DNA of 64,000 bases from Prado023 sp963706875 (GTDB lineage Bacteria > Actinomycetota > Actinomycetes > S36-B12 > CAIYMF01), in NCBI GenBank assembly GCA_963706875.1, contig CAVPNW010000016.1:434001-498000 (forward strand), in the 5' to 3' direction. Both the position numbers and the translations under genes were made by a program. The notes beneath the pieces are model-generated. The model ran no database searches. It was given only the letters and a program-made list of their open reading frames with translations, and was not told where the DNA came from. Of this stretch, positions 1 through 9,600 are shown in pieces. Position 1 is the first letter of the stretch. Every line of letters starts with the position of its first letter.

Positions 1-110
1 TGCTCGGCCATCGCGTCCTGCTCTCGGCCCAGACCGCGGCGTCCGGTCGCACGGGACCTGATGTGATCCGGGCGATCGTCTCCCGGATCCCCCGCTCCTC
101 CTGGAGCTGA
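1..110 (+). CDS. MoxR-family AAA+ ATPase, C-terminal end (partial)
   Basis: The reading frame that enters the window at base 3 and ends at the TGA at 108-110 encodes about 35 residues beginning LGHRVLLSAQTAASGRTG and ending in IPRSSWS. This resembles the extreme C-terminus of MoxR-type AAA+ ATPases (the lid-domain 'HRV' strand followed by a short helix). The next gene, a DUF58 protein, starts 1 nt after the stop codon, followed by a transglutaminase, which is the standard moxR-DUF58-tgpA operon order. MoxR proteins are thought to act as chaperones for the assembly of such complexes. The call rests on a short tail plus gene context; the Walker motifs lie outside the window. Confidence 0.75.
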   Translation, partial: LGHRVLLSAQTAASGRTGPDVIRAIVSRIPRSSWS

Positions 111-111
111 C

Positions 112-1416
112 GTGCCCTCCGACCCGGCCCCCCCGGGGTCGATCCGCTCGCGGGTCGGCCTGACCGGCCGCGGCTGGTGGTTCCTGGGCACCGGGCTTGC
201 CCTGGCCGCCGTCGGTCTGGTGCAGGGCTGGACCCCGGTCGTGCAGTTCGGTGCGCTGGTCGCCCTGCTCCCCCTGGCCGCTGCGCTGTTGACCCGCAGC
301 CCGCGATCGAGCCTGACGCTGGAACGGGAGCTGAGCTCCCGCGAGCTGGCCTCCGGCGACCAGCTCAAGGTCACGGTGAGCGTGCGGGGAAGGTTCCCGC
401 GCGGACGCAGCCTCCTGCTCGAGGACGCAGCCCCGCCGGAGCTGGGCGGTGCCCACAGGTTCGCGCTCAACGGGATCGCCGGCCAGGGGGTCAGCCGGTC
501 GCACTACCGACTGCGCGTGGGTGCCCGCGGAATCCATCACCTCGGTCCGATGCGCATCCATGTGATCGACCGGTACGGAATGGTCCACAGGGTGATCACG
601 GCCGGAAGCCGCGACGAGATCATCGTGCACCCGCCTGTCGTGGAGCTGGATCCCCTGATCCTCGGCGGGGCGTCGGTGGGCACCGGCAGCGGCCACCTCG
701 GCGCCCGTGGGGCGGCCACCGATGACGTGATCCCCCGCGACTACCACCCCGGCGACGAGGTCCGACGCATCGACTGGAAGGCCTCAGCCCGCACGGGCAA
801 CCTGATGGTCCGCAGCGAGGAGAACCCCTGGCGGTCGGCGATCACCCTGGTCATCGACCTGCGGGAGTCCGACCATCGCGGCCGGGAGCCGGAGTCATCG
901 GTCGACGCTGCCCTGAGCATGGCAGCCAGCATCGGGTGCCTGGCGCTGGAGAGCGGGTGGGACCTCACCGTGCGCACGACCGACGACGTGGCCCTGTTCA
1001 TCGGATCACCGATGACCGGGTTGTCCGCCGAGCGCCGCGAGCTGCTGCTGGCCCTGGCGACCGTCCCGGTGAGCCATGGCACCGTGCCGAGTCCCTCGCT
1101 GGCCTACTCCGCGCAGTCCAGCGGCACAGGACCGCTGATCCTCATCGCCGGTCGTGTGCAGGTTCCCACTGCCCGGCTGCTCACAGCGATCGGGGCCCAC
1201 AGCACGACACGGATGCTGGTGGCGATCGCCGCGGACCAGTGGGCCGCCGAGCGGACCGGACCGGCGCCGCTGGGCACCGGCCGGGACGACGAGGCCCTTG
1301 CGTGGTTCCACCAGGCCGGCTGGCACGTCTCGCGGCTGGAGCGGACCGGCGCGGGGGCTGACGCCCTCACGGGGTCGGTTGCGGCTGCGTGGGCGGGATT
1401 GGCGGCGCTGCGATGA
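112..1416 (+). CDS. DUF58 domain-containing membrane-anchored protein
   Basis: A 434-residue protein with two hydrophobic segments near the N-terminus (about residues 22-38 and 42-60), an extended beta-rich region, then the DUF58 signature DYHPGDEVRRIDWKASAR at about residues 210-228, followed by a von Willebrand A-like fold containing VIDLRES. The GTG start lies 1 nt after the stop of the upstream moxR-like gene. Its stop overlaps the ATG of the next gene (ATGA at 1413-1416), so translation is probably coupled. DUF58 proteins commonly sit with MoxR ATPases and transglutaminase-like membrane proteins; the biochemical role is unknown. Family assignment is secure. Confidence 0.9.
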   Translation: MPSDPAPPGSIRSRVGLTGRGWWFLGTGLALAAVGLVQGWTPVVQFGALVALLPLAAALLTRSPRSSLTLERELSSRELASGDQLKVTVSVRGRFPRGRSLLLEDAAPPELGGAHRFALNGIAGQGVSRSHYRLRVGARGIHHLGPMRIHVIDRYGMVHRVITAGSRDEIIVHPPVVELDPLILGGASVGTGSGHLGARGAATDDVIPRDYHPGDEVRRIDWKASARTGNLMVRSEENPWRSAITLVIDLRESDHRGREPESSVDAALSMAASIGCLALESGWDLTVRTTDDVALFIGSPMTGLSAERRELLLALATVPVSHGTVPSPSLAYSAQSSGTGPLILIAGRVQVPTARLLTAIGAHSTTRMLVAIAADQWAAERTGPAPLGTGRDDEALAWFHQAGWHVSRLERTGAGADALTGSVAAAWAGLAALR

Positions 1417-3833
1417 GCGCGGAGGTGATGCGTCCGGGGGTTCGCGCCGGCCGGGGTGAGGTTCTCTCGGCCCGCCTGCGGGAGGGGCGCTGGCATGCGG
1501 GCACGATCGGCGCCCTGGCAGTCCTCATGGGCTCCCTGTGCATCCAGCCGTTGTTGGACGGCGCGTGGTGGCTGACGCGCACGATCGTGGTGGTGGCGAT
1601 CATCGCGCTGGTCGGAGGCTTCGCGAGGTCGCTGCGTGTGCCCGCGCCCCTGATCCCCCTGCTGCAGTTCGCCGCCCTGATCGTGAGCCTGGCCCTGCTG
1701 TTCGCCCGCGACGAGGCGCGCTGGGGGTTCCTGCCGGGGCCGGCGGCGTTCTCCCGGCTCCGGGAGCTCGCCGCTCAGGGCAGGGACTACTCGATGGACA
1801 CGGTTCCGCCGGCCGGACCCGATGCCGGGCTCCTGCTGCTGATCGTCGCGGGGATCGGGCTGGCTGCCCTGGTGGTGGACACCCTGGCAGCAGGACTCGA
1901 CCTGCCCGGGATGACCCTGATCCCATTGGCGACCCTCTTCGCGGTGCCGTGGCTGGTCAACCGGGGGTCGGCGCCCTGGTGGGCCTTTCCCCTGGTCGCC
2001 CTGGGCTGGCTGGCGATCCTCTCGGCCCTCCAGCGCGACCGTGCCTCGCGGTGGAGCCCCGGCGCCAGGGCCGGTTCACCCGGGACCGGACTGACCATCG
2101 CCGCGGCCACCACCGCCCTGGCGCTGCTCGCCGGTGGGCTGACGACGCTGCGTGGCCCGGCTGAACCTGTCGATATCGGGACCGGGTCGGGCGGTGGGAC
2201 GGTCGAGGTCGATGCGCTGGTCTCGCTGCGCCGGTCGCTGGTGAGCAACGACACCCGTCCGGTCATCACCCTGGCGACCACCGCCACCCGACCCGACTAC
2301 CTGCGGCTGTCGATCCTCGAGCTGTTCGACGGTGAGCAGTGGAGTCCCATCGGCCCCAACCAGACCGGCCCCCAGCCGCCGGCCCGCGCCGACGGCCGCG
2401 TGCCCTCTGCCGAACAACCTCCCGGCGGCCCCCTGGCGGAGTACCAGCTGGACGTCGGCCCCTTGGGCGGCACCACGTTGCCCAGCCCGGACGGGTCCTA
2501 CCTGTCGCTGAACGATTGGCCGGTGGTCTGGGACCAGCGCACCTCGCTGCCCCTGCGCGCCGACGGGGACTCCGTGGAGGGCGCCCGGATCAGCCTCGTG
2601 GCAGCTGTCCAGGACCTCGACGCCGACGGCCTGCGCGCGGCCAGCAGGGTGCCACCCCGCCCTGAGCAGGTGTTCGGGGAGAACCTCGCCGACCCGACCC
2701 CACTGACCGGTGAGGACCTGCCCCAGCTGGCTCGAGACATCACGGCCGGGTCGGCGACGCCCTTCGATGCCGCGATCGGGCTGCAGCGCTGGTTCACCTC
2801 CGATGGCGGCTTCAGCTACTCGACGCAGATCGAGGGGGGATCCGACGAGGATGCCCTGGCGACGTTCCTGGAGGAGCGGGTCGGCTACTGCGAGCAGTTC
2901 GCCGCGACCATGGCGCTGATGGCCCGGTCGGTCGGGATCCCGGCCCGGGTGGTCGTCGGGTTCACGCAGGGTCGCCTCGAGGGCAACCAGTGGGTGGTGC
3001 GCGGGACCGATGCCCACGCCTGGCCCGAGCTGTGGATGGGCTCGGCCGGGTGGGTCCGGTTCGAGCCGACCCCTGGGGCGCCGACCACCACCACACCCGG
3101 GTACACGAACTCCACGCAGTCCACCACTGGCCCGACTGCCGCACCGACCCAGTCGTCGGCAGCCCCTTCGGCGAGCGACACCGGCGTCCCCGCCCAGGTG
3201 CCCGAGGACGATACGAGTGCTGCCGGCGGGCAGGAGTCGGGCGGCCAGGGCCTGCCCGTGCGATGGATCCTGGTGGTCATCGCCCTGGTCCTCCTCCTGG
3301 CGCCCGCCGGGGTCCGCCTGGTGCGGCGTCGGCGGCGCCTGCGGGCAGGTGACGGTGAGGCGGCCTACCGGGAGGTCGTCGACACGATGGTCGACCTCCG
3401 GCTCGGCGCGGAGTCCTCGACCCCGCGCACCACGCTGAACGAGGTGGAGGCCCTGGTGGGCACCGGCGTGGGGTCTGGGTCCACCCTGGAGACGGCCGAG
3501 GTCGAGGGGGCCATCGCGCGGATCCTGCGAGCCGTCGAGTGGCAGCGCTACGGGTCTCCCGGAGCCCGGTCCCCGGCGGGGGGGCCGGAGACGGGGGTCG
3601 CGCCCGGCTCCACGGGCGTGCAGCCTGGTGGGATCATGCTGGCAGAGCGGCAGGGCACCGCCCGGGGGGCGGCTCGGCCAGGCGCCCTCGCGGGGGACTT
3701 GCGGATCGTCCGTCGCGCGCTGGCTCGCCGTGCCGGGTGGGTGCGTCGTGTGGTGGCGGCGCTGGTTCCTCGGTCGGTGTTCACCGGCCTCGGGGCACGG
3801 GGGGTGGGCCGGGGCGGCTCGGGCGCGGGTTAG
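1413..3833 (+). CDS. TgpA-type transglutaminase-like membrane protein (DUF3488 / transglutaminase core / DUF4129)
   Basis: About 806 residues. The N-terminal quarter holds several membrane segments (DUF3488/TgpA_N type), followed by a large extracytoplasmic domain with a transglutaminase-like core. The catalytic Cys lies in GYCEQFA (about residue 492) and the His in TDAHAWPELW (about residue 534), with the third position downstream in RFEPTPG. A Thr/Ser/Pro-rich linker follows, then a membrane segment at about 617-637 and a cytoplasmic DUF4129-like tail. The start is the ATG overlapping the DUF58 stop (ATGA); upstream in-frame starts would overlap that gene. With moxR and DUF58 it forms a conserved operon possibly acting on peptides or proteins at the cell surface. 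The substrate is unknown. Confidence 0.88.
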   Translation: MSAEVMRPGVRAGRGEVLSARLREGRWHAGTIGALAVLMGSLCIQPLLDGAWWLTRTIVVVAIIALVGGFARSLRVPAPLIPLLQFAALIVSLALLFARDEARWGFLPGPAAFSRLRELAAQGRDYSMDTVPPAGPDAGLLLLIVAGIGLAALVVDTLAAGLDLPGMTLIPLATLFAVPWLVNRGSAPWWAFPLVALGWLAILSALQRDRASRWSPGARAGSPGTGLTIAAATTALALLAGGLTTLRGPAEPVDIGTGSGGGTVEVDALVSLRRSLVSNDTRPVITLATTATRPDYLRLSILELFDGEQWSPIGPNQTGPQPPARADGRVPSAEQPPGGPLAEYQLDVGPLGGTTLPSPDGSYLSLNDWPVVWDQRTSLPLRADGDSVEGARISLVAAVQDLDADGLRAASRVPPRPEQVFGENLADPTPLTGEDLPQLARDITAGSATPFDAAIGLQRWFTSDGGFSYSTQIEGGSDEDALATFLEERVGYCEQFAATMALMARSVGIPARVVVGFTQGRLEGNQWVVRGTDAHAWPELWMGSAGWVRFEPTPGAPTTTTPGYTNSTQSTTGPTAAPTQSSAAPSASDTGVPAQVPEDDTSAAGGQESGGQGLPVRWILVVIALVLLLAPAGVRLVRRRRRLRAGDGEAAYREVVDTMVDLRLGAESSTPRTTLNEVEALVGTGVGSGSTLETAEVEGAIARILRAVEWQRYGSPGARSPAGGPETGVAPGSTGVQPGGIMLAERQGTARGAARPGALAGDLRIVRRALARRAGWVRRVVAALVPRSVFTGLGARGVGRGGSGAG

Positions 3834-3836
3834 GCT
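3831..3836 (+). promoter_or_regulatory. Candidate -10 box for the hydrolase gene
   Basis: TAGGCT fits the actinobacterial TANNNT -10 pattern and overlaps the TAG stop codon of the transglutaminase gene. Transcription from here would give a leader of about 53 nt containing a 22-bp palindrome. No clear -35 is visible, so this is a weak prediction. Confidence 0.3.
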
Positions 3837-3852
3837 GGGCCACCCTCGATCC

Positions 3853-3874
3853 GGAGTCCGGTCGACCGGACTCC
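3853..3874. repeat. 22-bp perfect palindrome in the intergenic leader
   Basis: The sequence GGAGTCCGGTC is followed immediately by its exact reverse complement. It sits between the transglutaminase stop and the hydrolase start, 22 nt before the ATG. It could be an operator, or fold into an RNA hairpin that ends the upstream operon or shapes the hydrolase leader. No U-run follows, so a classical intrinsic terminator is not shown. Confidence 0.6.
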
Positions 3875-3896
3875 CCACCCCAAGGCAGGTTTCCCG

Positions 3897-4685
3897 ATGT
3901 CAGATGCCCCGCTGGACCAGGTCAAGCCCGGTTGCGAGCCGTTCGCAGCGGAGGGCTCCGGGGACAATGCACGGATCGGCGTCGTGCTGGTGCACGGCTT
4001 CACCGGCTCCCCGGACAGCACCGTCCCGTGGGCGAAGTACCTCAATGAGCGCGGCTACACGGTGAACGCGATCCGCCTGCCCGGTCATGGGACGACCTGG
4101 CAGGACGCCAACACCAAGACCCACTCCGACCTGCAGGACGCCGTGAATGAGGCGTTCGAGGACATGCGCGGTCGAACCGACAGGACGTACCTGATGGGAG
4201 TCTCCTACGGGTGCGCACTGGCCCTGAGAGTCGCTGCCGACCGGCCGGACGACGTGGCTGGCCTCGTGCTCGTGAACCCCTGGATCCGCAAGGACGCGAT
4301 TGTCGCGTGGCAGCGGTTCCTCGTGCCATTCCAGCGGTTCCTGCCGTACATCACCAAGAGCGTCCCCGGCGTGGCCAGCGACATCGCCGATCCCAACAGC
4401 GCCGAGCTGGGATACGAGAAGGTGCCGGTGCTGCTCGTGGTCGACATGATCAAGACCTTCGACGAGCTGCACCCGATCCTGGACCGCGTGACCGCCCCGA
4501 TTCTGCACGTGCGCTCGGTCAACGACCACGTCCAGGGTCCCAAGAACGGCGACATGATCCGTGAGCGGACTCGCTCCTCGATCGAGGAGCTCGAGCTGGA
4601 CCGCTCCTACCACGTGGCGACCATCGACTACGACGCCGAGAGGATCTTCGCGAACTCGGTGGACTTCATCGAGGCGCACGCCTGA
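3897..4685 (+). CDS. Alpha/beta hydrolase (carboxylesterase / monoacylglycerol lipase-like)
   Basis: A 262-residue alpha/beta hydrolase. The nucleophile elbow is GVSYG (Ser at about residue 102), the acid is probably the Asp in VNDHVQ (about 209), and the His lies in RSYHVATID (about 238), so the catalytic triad appears intact. The oxyanion-hole region is VLVHGFTGSP near the N-terminus. It resembles bacterial carboxylesterases and monoglyceride lipases of the Est30 type, which hydrolyse short- to medium-chain esters. The ATG is preceded by AAGGCAGG at suitable spacing. It is transcribed alone and converges with the DUF3040 gene on a strong hairpin. The physiological substrate cannot be read from the sequence. 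Confidence 0.85.
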   Translation: MSDAPLDQVKPGCEPFAAEGSGDNARIGVVLVHGFTGSPDSTVPWAKYLNERGYTVNAIRLPGHGTTWQDANTKTHSDLQDAVNEAFEDMRGRTDRTYLMGVSYGCALALRVAADRPDDVAGLVLVNPWIRKDAIVAWQRFLVPFQRFLPYITKSVPGVASDIADPNSAELGYEKVPVLLVVDMIKTFDELHPILDRVTAPILHVRSVNDHVQGPKNGDMIRERTRSSIEELELDRSYHVATIDYDAERIFANSVDFIEAHA

Positions 4686-4718
4686 CCCTGTCAGCCCTGA
4701 CGCCAGCCTCACATGGCG

Positions 4719-4747
4719 ACGGCCCCATCCTCAGCGGGTGGGGCCGT
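4719..4747. terminator. Bidirectional hairpin terminator between convergent genes
   Basis: A perfect 9-bp stem (ACGGCCCCA / TGGGGCCGT) with an 11-nt loop lies between the convergent hydrolase and DUF3040 genes. There is no long T-run, which is common for actinobacterial terminators. Confidence 0.7.
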
Positions 4748-4764
4748 TGTCGTGAAGAGGCGGC

Positions 4765-5184
4765 TCAGAAGTCGCCGGTCTCGCGGCGGCGGCGCCAGCG
4801 CTCCTCCATGCGATCGGACAGTGACTCGCCGGACCGCTTCGACCGGGGGGACTTCCGCGATCGGCTCGTGATGTTGGTGGGGGCACCAGGCTCCCCCGAG
4901 CCGGTCGCCTGCTCTGACGAGGGGCGCAGGGCGCTGATCGCCAGCCACAGCCCGCCGAGCATGGCCAGGAACCCGAGGACGCCGACGATGACCAACTTCG
5001 AGGCAACGCCCGCGACGAGGAGGCCGAGCCCGACGAGCAGACCGATGACCCCGATGACGATGCGTCGACGGTCTCCAGCCGCACCGCGTGAGTGGCGCAT
5101 GCTTGTGGCGAACTTGGGGTCCTCAGCGTAGAGCGCGCGTTCCATCTGCTCGAGCAGGCGCTGTTCGTGCTCGGAGAGTGGCAC
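4765..5184 (-). CDS. DUF3040 family membrane protein
   Basis: A 139-residue protein. It starts with the characteristic DUF3040 N-terminal motif (PLSEHEQRLLEQMERALYAE), followed by DPKFA, then two adjacent membrane helices (about residues 41-60 and 63-82) and a basic, arginine-rich C-terminal tail. AGGAGGT lies a few bases before the ATG. DUF3040 proteins are small actinobacterial membrane proteins, often found near mraZ/ftsW division genes; here mraZ is absent and the upstream neighbour is dinB on the same strand. Function is unknown; the family call is firm. Confidence 0.9.
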   Translation of the reverse strand: MPLSEHEQRLLEQMERALYAEDPKFATSMRHSRGAAGDRRRIVIGVIGLLVGLGLLVAGVASKLVIVGVLGFLAMLGGLWLAISALRPSSEQATGSGEPGAPTNITSRSRKSPRSKRSGESLSDRMEERWRRRRETGDF

Positions 5185-5225
5185 GGTGACCTCCTACTGG
5201 GCGTCGCGACGGGCTGCTACAACAC

Positions 5226-5231
5226 AGAATA
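5226..5231 (-). promoter_or_regulatory. Candidate -10 box for the DUF3040 gene
   Basis: On the minus strand this reads TATTCT, within an unusually AT-rich stretch of the 102-nt gap between dinB and the DUF3040 gene. A second CCTATTC lies 18 nt further upstream as a direct repeat. The leader would be about 35 nt and contains the AGGAGGT ribosome-binding site. Confidence 0.45.
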
Positions 5232-5286
5232 GGCAGGGTTTGCCGAATAGGAAACCCGAACCGGCATGTTACTTGTGACCAGTTGG

Positions 5287-6582
5287 TCAGCGGGTGGACG
5301 ACGCGCCCGTTCCGTCGGTTTCCTGAGGTTCTCCGGGCCCCGGGCGACCGTCGTCCGTGGCGGGGTCGGGAAGCAGCCGGGCCGGGAGGACGCTGCCCGA
5401 TCCGAACCTGGCCGACAGCCGATCCACGGCCTCCTCCGCCTCGCGCCACCCCCGATCCGGGGCCCCGAGGATGAGCTGCGATTCGACCTCCTCGGTGTCG
5501 AGGATCCCCTCGACCCGGACTCCGACCAGCCTGATCCGCGCGCGATCCAGGTGCAGGGCATGGAACAGCGCACGCGCCTCGTGGAAGATCTCGCGGCTGG
5601 AGTCGGTGGGCACCTTGCGCTTGTGCGACCGGGTGATGGTGGCGAAGTCGGCGAACCGGACCTTGATCGAGACCGTTGTGCCCGAGAGCTCGGCCCGGCG
5701 CATCCGGGCGCCCACCTTCTCCGAGAGCCGCAGCAGCTCAGCGAGGATCAACTCCTGGTCGTCGATGTCGCGGGCGAAGGTCTCCTCGGCCCCCACGCTG
5801 CGTTCTCGCTCGTGTGTGCTGACCACCCGATCGTCGCGGCCCCACGCGAGCTCAGCAAGATGAGCGCCGGACGCCTGCCCCAGCGCGCGGATGAGCGTCG
5901 CCCGGGGCGTGTGGGCGATATCGGCGACCGTCCGGAGCCCGAGCCTGTGCAGTTGCTCCTCGGTGCGCTCCCCCACCCCCCAGAGCGCCCCGACGGGCAT
6001 GGGGTGAAGGAAGGAGATGACGCGGTCAGCTGGGACCACGAGCAACCCGTCGGGCTTGCACTGCGTGGAGGCCAGCTTCGCGACGAACTTGGTGGGTGCA
6101 ACCCCGACCGAGCACGTGATGCCCTGCTCGTCGTGGACCTGGGCGCGGATCATCTCGGCGATCGCCCGCGGCGGTCCGTGGGTGCGCCTGGCCCCGGAGA
6201 CATCGAGGAACGCCTCGTCGAGGCCCAGCACCTCCACCCGGGAGGTGATCGCGGTGAACAGCTCCATGACCGAGGCCGAGACCTCCGAGTAGTGGGAGTG
6301 GTCCGGGGGCACGACGATGATGTCCGGTGCCAGTCGCAGCGCGCGGCTCATCGGCATCGCGGAGTGGATCCCGTACTGGCGGGCCTCGTAGGTGGCGGCG
6401 ACCACCACCCCCCTGCTGCCCACCCCACCGACGATCATCGGCTTACCGCGCAGCTCGGGACGCCGGGCGACCTCCACCGAGGCGAAGAAGGCGTCCATGT
6501 CCACGTGCAGGATCGGGCAGCCCGCATCGTCCTGGCCCAGGCCGGTAGGTGCCTGCGGCCGGTTGATCTGGCTGCGGCTCAC
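5287..6582 (-). CDS. dinB: DNA polymerase IV (Y-family translesion polymerase)
   Basis: A 431-residue Y-family polymerase. The first catalytic motif is HVDMDAFFASVE (about residues 26-37), the steric-gate region follows, and the second acidic motif is GLDEAFLDVSG (about 119-129). A helix-hairpin-helix region (GALWGVGERTEEQL) and the little-finger domain follow. The GTG start is chosen because AGGAGGT lies 5 nt upstream; longer frames would run into dnaE2. It is the last gene of an operon with DUF6504, an HEPN-like protein and dnaE2, 22 nt after dnaE2, so it is probably LexA-controlled from 11.47 kb. Y-family enzymes bypass damaged template bases with low fidelity. In mycobacteria the dnaE2 partner is ImuB, which lacks the catalytic acids; here they are present. 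Confidence 0.93.
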   Translation of the reverse strand: MSRSQINRPQAPTGLGQDDAGCPILHVDMDAFFASVEVARRPELRGKPMIVGGVGSRGVVVAATYEARQYGIHSAMPMSRALRLAPDIIVVPPDHSHYSEVSASVMELFTAITSRVEVLGLDEAFLDVSGARRTHGPPRAIAEMIRAQVHDEQGITCSVGVAPTKFVAKLASTQCKPDGLLVVPADRVISFLHPMPVGALWGVGERTEEQLHRLGLRTVADIAHTPRATLIRALGQASGAHLAELAWGRDDRVVSTHERERSVGAEETFARDIDDQELILAELLRLSEKVGARMRRAELSGTTVSIKVRFADFATITRSHKRKVPTDSSREIFHEARALFHALHLDRARIRLVGVRVEGILDTEEVESQLILGAPDRGWREAEEAVDRLSARFGSGSVLPARLLPDPATDDGRPGPGEPQETDGTGASSTR

Positions 6583-6604
6583 ATGACACCTCCTGGGGCT
6601 CTTC

Positions 6605-9600
6605 CTACCACCCGCTGCTCCCAGGGCTCGCGTGCCAGAGCTTGCCGGGCGCACGGGTCCGGGCAGCGGGGACCTTCGGCGGAACCACCGCCGGGTCCTC
6701 CCCTGCGGGCTTGATGTCAGCGTAGGGCGACTGCTTGAAGCCGCTGGCATGCACCAGGACCCGCCTGCGCTGACCCATCCCGCCGGCGGCTGTCCGGCCG
6801 ATCCCGACCGGCGAGCGTCCCAGCGCCTGCCCCGCTCCCGCTGCCTCCTCGACCGGGACGTCGATGACCTCGGCCACCCTGCGGACCTGGGGATCGATCG
6901 TGGGGAACGAGTCGATGTACTCGGCCACCGCGTCCCGGCCACCTGCCTGCCAGATCTCATGCACGACCCCGAGGTCCCAGCATCCGGTCGCCCGGATCGA
7001 GATGCCGCGCGGTCCCGTGCGTCGGGTCAGCCCACGGACCATCAGCAACCAGCCGGAGAAGACCGTGCTGGCATAGGGATCCTGGGCGTCCTCGAAGAAG
7101 GTGGCGTCGACCGGGCCGGTCGAGTCGTCCAGGGTGAGGAACACGACCCGCCGGCCGCTGCGGATCGGCGGGGTCTGCGTGGCGACCTTCACCCCGGCGA
7201 CCCACACCTGGCTCTGGGAGCGCTGGGCCAGCAGCTCACGGGCAGGGACGACGGCGAGGTCGGCCAGCATCGGCCGGTAGAAGTCCAGCACGTGGTGGCT
7301 GACGTCCATCCCGAGGACGTCGAGCTCGGCGCGCACCCCTTCCCCGGTCGACATCTCCGGCAACCCACTGCCTCGACCCGGCCCGCCCATCGGCAGCTCG
7401 AGGGACAGCTGCACCTCGCTGGGCCGGACCGCGGCCGGGGCCTGCGACTGGGCGGCGGCGGCCTGGGCCGGGTCGGTGGGGCCGGGGGGACCCTCCGACC
7501 CGGCCCCGGTTGCCCGGCCACGGCCCCAGGCGCCGGCAGCTCGCTCGGCTCGGGGGTCGGCACGGGTGTCGCTGCGGCGCGGCGCCCGCCGCCCGCGACC
7601 GCCGCCGGAGCGGGCGCTGCGTGCCAGCCGCTCGCAGTCGGCCACCTCGAGCAGGAGGTCCCGGCGGGTCACCTGCCCGCGCAGCCGGGCACCGGCGGAC
7701 AGGTCGATCCCATAGATGGTGTCGAACCCCCCAGCCAGCACGAGGTTCTCCACCACGGGGGTGGCCACGGTGGCCCGCTGCCAGAAGTCCGACAGGGAGG
7801 CGTACGGCTGCCCGGCGACGATCCGCTCCACCTCAGCAGAGGAGATCCCCTTGACCTCGGTCAGCGGCAGGCGGATCCCATGGGCGCTGCCGTCGGGCAG
7901 GCCGGGCAACGTCGGGCGGGCCGCCGGAGTCGGGCAGGGCTCCACGCGGTAGACGATTCCCGACCGGTTGACGTCCAGGCCGAGGATGGTGATCCCCAGG
8001 TTGCGGGCGTCATCGAGGATCAGCCGCTTGGGGTACATGCCCGGGTCGTGGGTGAGCACCCCGGCCAGGAACGCCGCCGGGTGGTGGGCCTTCAACCAGG
8101 CCGACTGGTAGGTGGGCAGGGCGAACGCGGCTGCGTGGGCCTTGCAGAACCCGAAGGAGGCGAAGGCACGCAGCACGTCCCAGACCCGCTCGACCACCTC
8201 CAGCGAGTAGCCCCGACCCAGCACCTGCGGGTAGAACCACGCCCGGACCTGGGCCTGGCCCTCCGGGGAGCCCATCGTCCGGCGGACCTCGTCGCCCTGG
8301 GCCAGGCTGCACCCGGTCATCACGGCAATGATGCCGATGACCTGCTCGTGGAAGACGACCACGCCGTGGGTCTCGGCGATCACCGGCTCGAGGTCGGGGT
8401 GGATCAGGTCGGCCTGCGCCCAGCCCTGCCGAGCCCTCAGGAACGGGGTGATCATGTCGGACTTCACCGGGCCGGGCCGGAACAACGAGATGTCCACGAT
8501 GATGTCGCCGAAGGTCTCGGGGGCGAACTTGCCGATCAGCTCGCGCTGGCCGGGTGACTCGATCTGGAAGCAGCCCAGCGTGTGGGTGGTGCGGATCATC
8601 GCAAAGGTGTCCGGGTCGTCAAGGGGGACGGCGTCCAGCACGATCGGCTCCCCGCCGATGCGGACCACCTCGTCGAGGGCATGGGCCATCGCCGACTGCA
8701 TCCGGATGCCGAGCACATCGAGCTTGAGGAACCCCATCTCCTCGACGGCGTCCTTGTCGAACTGGCTCATCGGGAACCCCATCCAGCTGGCCTCCACGGG
8801 GGTCCGGTCCAGCAGCGACCCGTCGCTGAGCAGGACGCCGCACGGGTGCAGCGCGACGTGCCGGGGCAGGCCGTCAAGGGCCTCCACCAGGTCGAGGAAC
8901 CCATCCAGGCGCCCCTGCGCGGCAAGCCGACCCATCCCGGAGCTGCGCAGCTCGGGCAGGTCGGCCAGTGCCGCGCGGGCATCGCGGGCCCGGATGTGCG
9001 GGAACGCCTTGGCGAAGGCATCGATCTCACCCGGCGGCAGGCCGAGCGCGGCCCCCACATCGCGCACGGCATGGCGCACCCGGTAGGTGTCCATCATGGA
9101 CACAGCCACGCAGCGCTGGCCGCCGAACCGTTCGAGGATCCGGGTGTAGATCTCGGTGCGCCGGGCGGACTCCACGTCGATGTCGATGTCCGGCAGCGCC
9201 TGGCGCAGCGGGGACAGGAACCGCTCCATGATCAGCCCATGCTCCAGGGGGTTGACCCCGGAGATGCCCAGCAGGTGGTTGACCAGGCTGCCCGCGCCGG
9301 ACCCCCGCGCGGCGACCCGCACGCCCATCTCCTTGATCAGGTCGACGACCTCGGCCACGGTCAGGAAGTAGCCGCCATAGCCGAGGGTCGCGATGGTCGC
9401 CAGCTCCGATTCGAGTCGCTCGGTGGCGGCCCGGTGCGAGCGCAGTGTGGTGAACCGCTGGTCGAGCTCCGCCCGGCAGCGGTGGAGCAGCACCCGGTCG
9501 GCCATCACGGCCTGGGCCGATGCCGGGGCGCTGCGGATCTGCTCGCGACCCAGCCCCGGTGCACCTGCGGGGAACAGGACGTCGAGCTCGGGGACGTGCA

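Noticed and set aside
2076..3878. 600-codon open frame on the minus strand
   Set aside because: It is antisense to the transglutaminase gene, Pro/Arg/Gly-rich, and matches no family; high-GC third positions keep such frames open.
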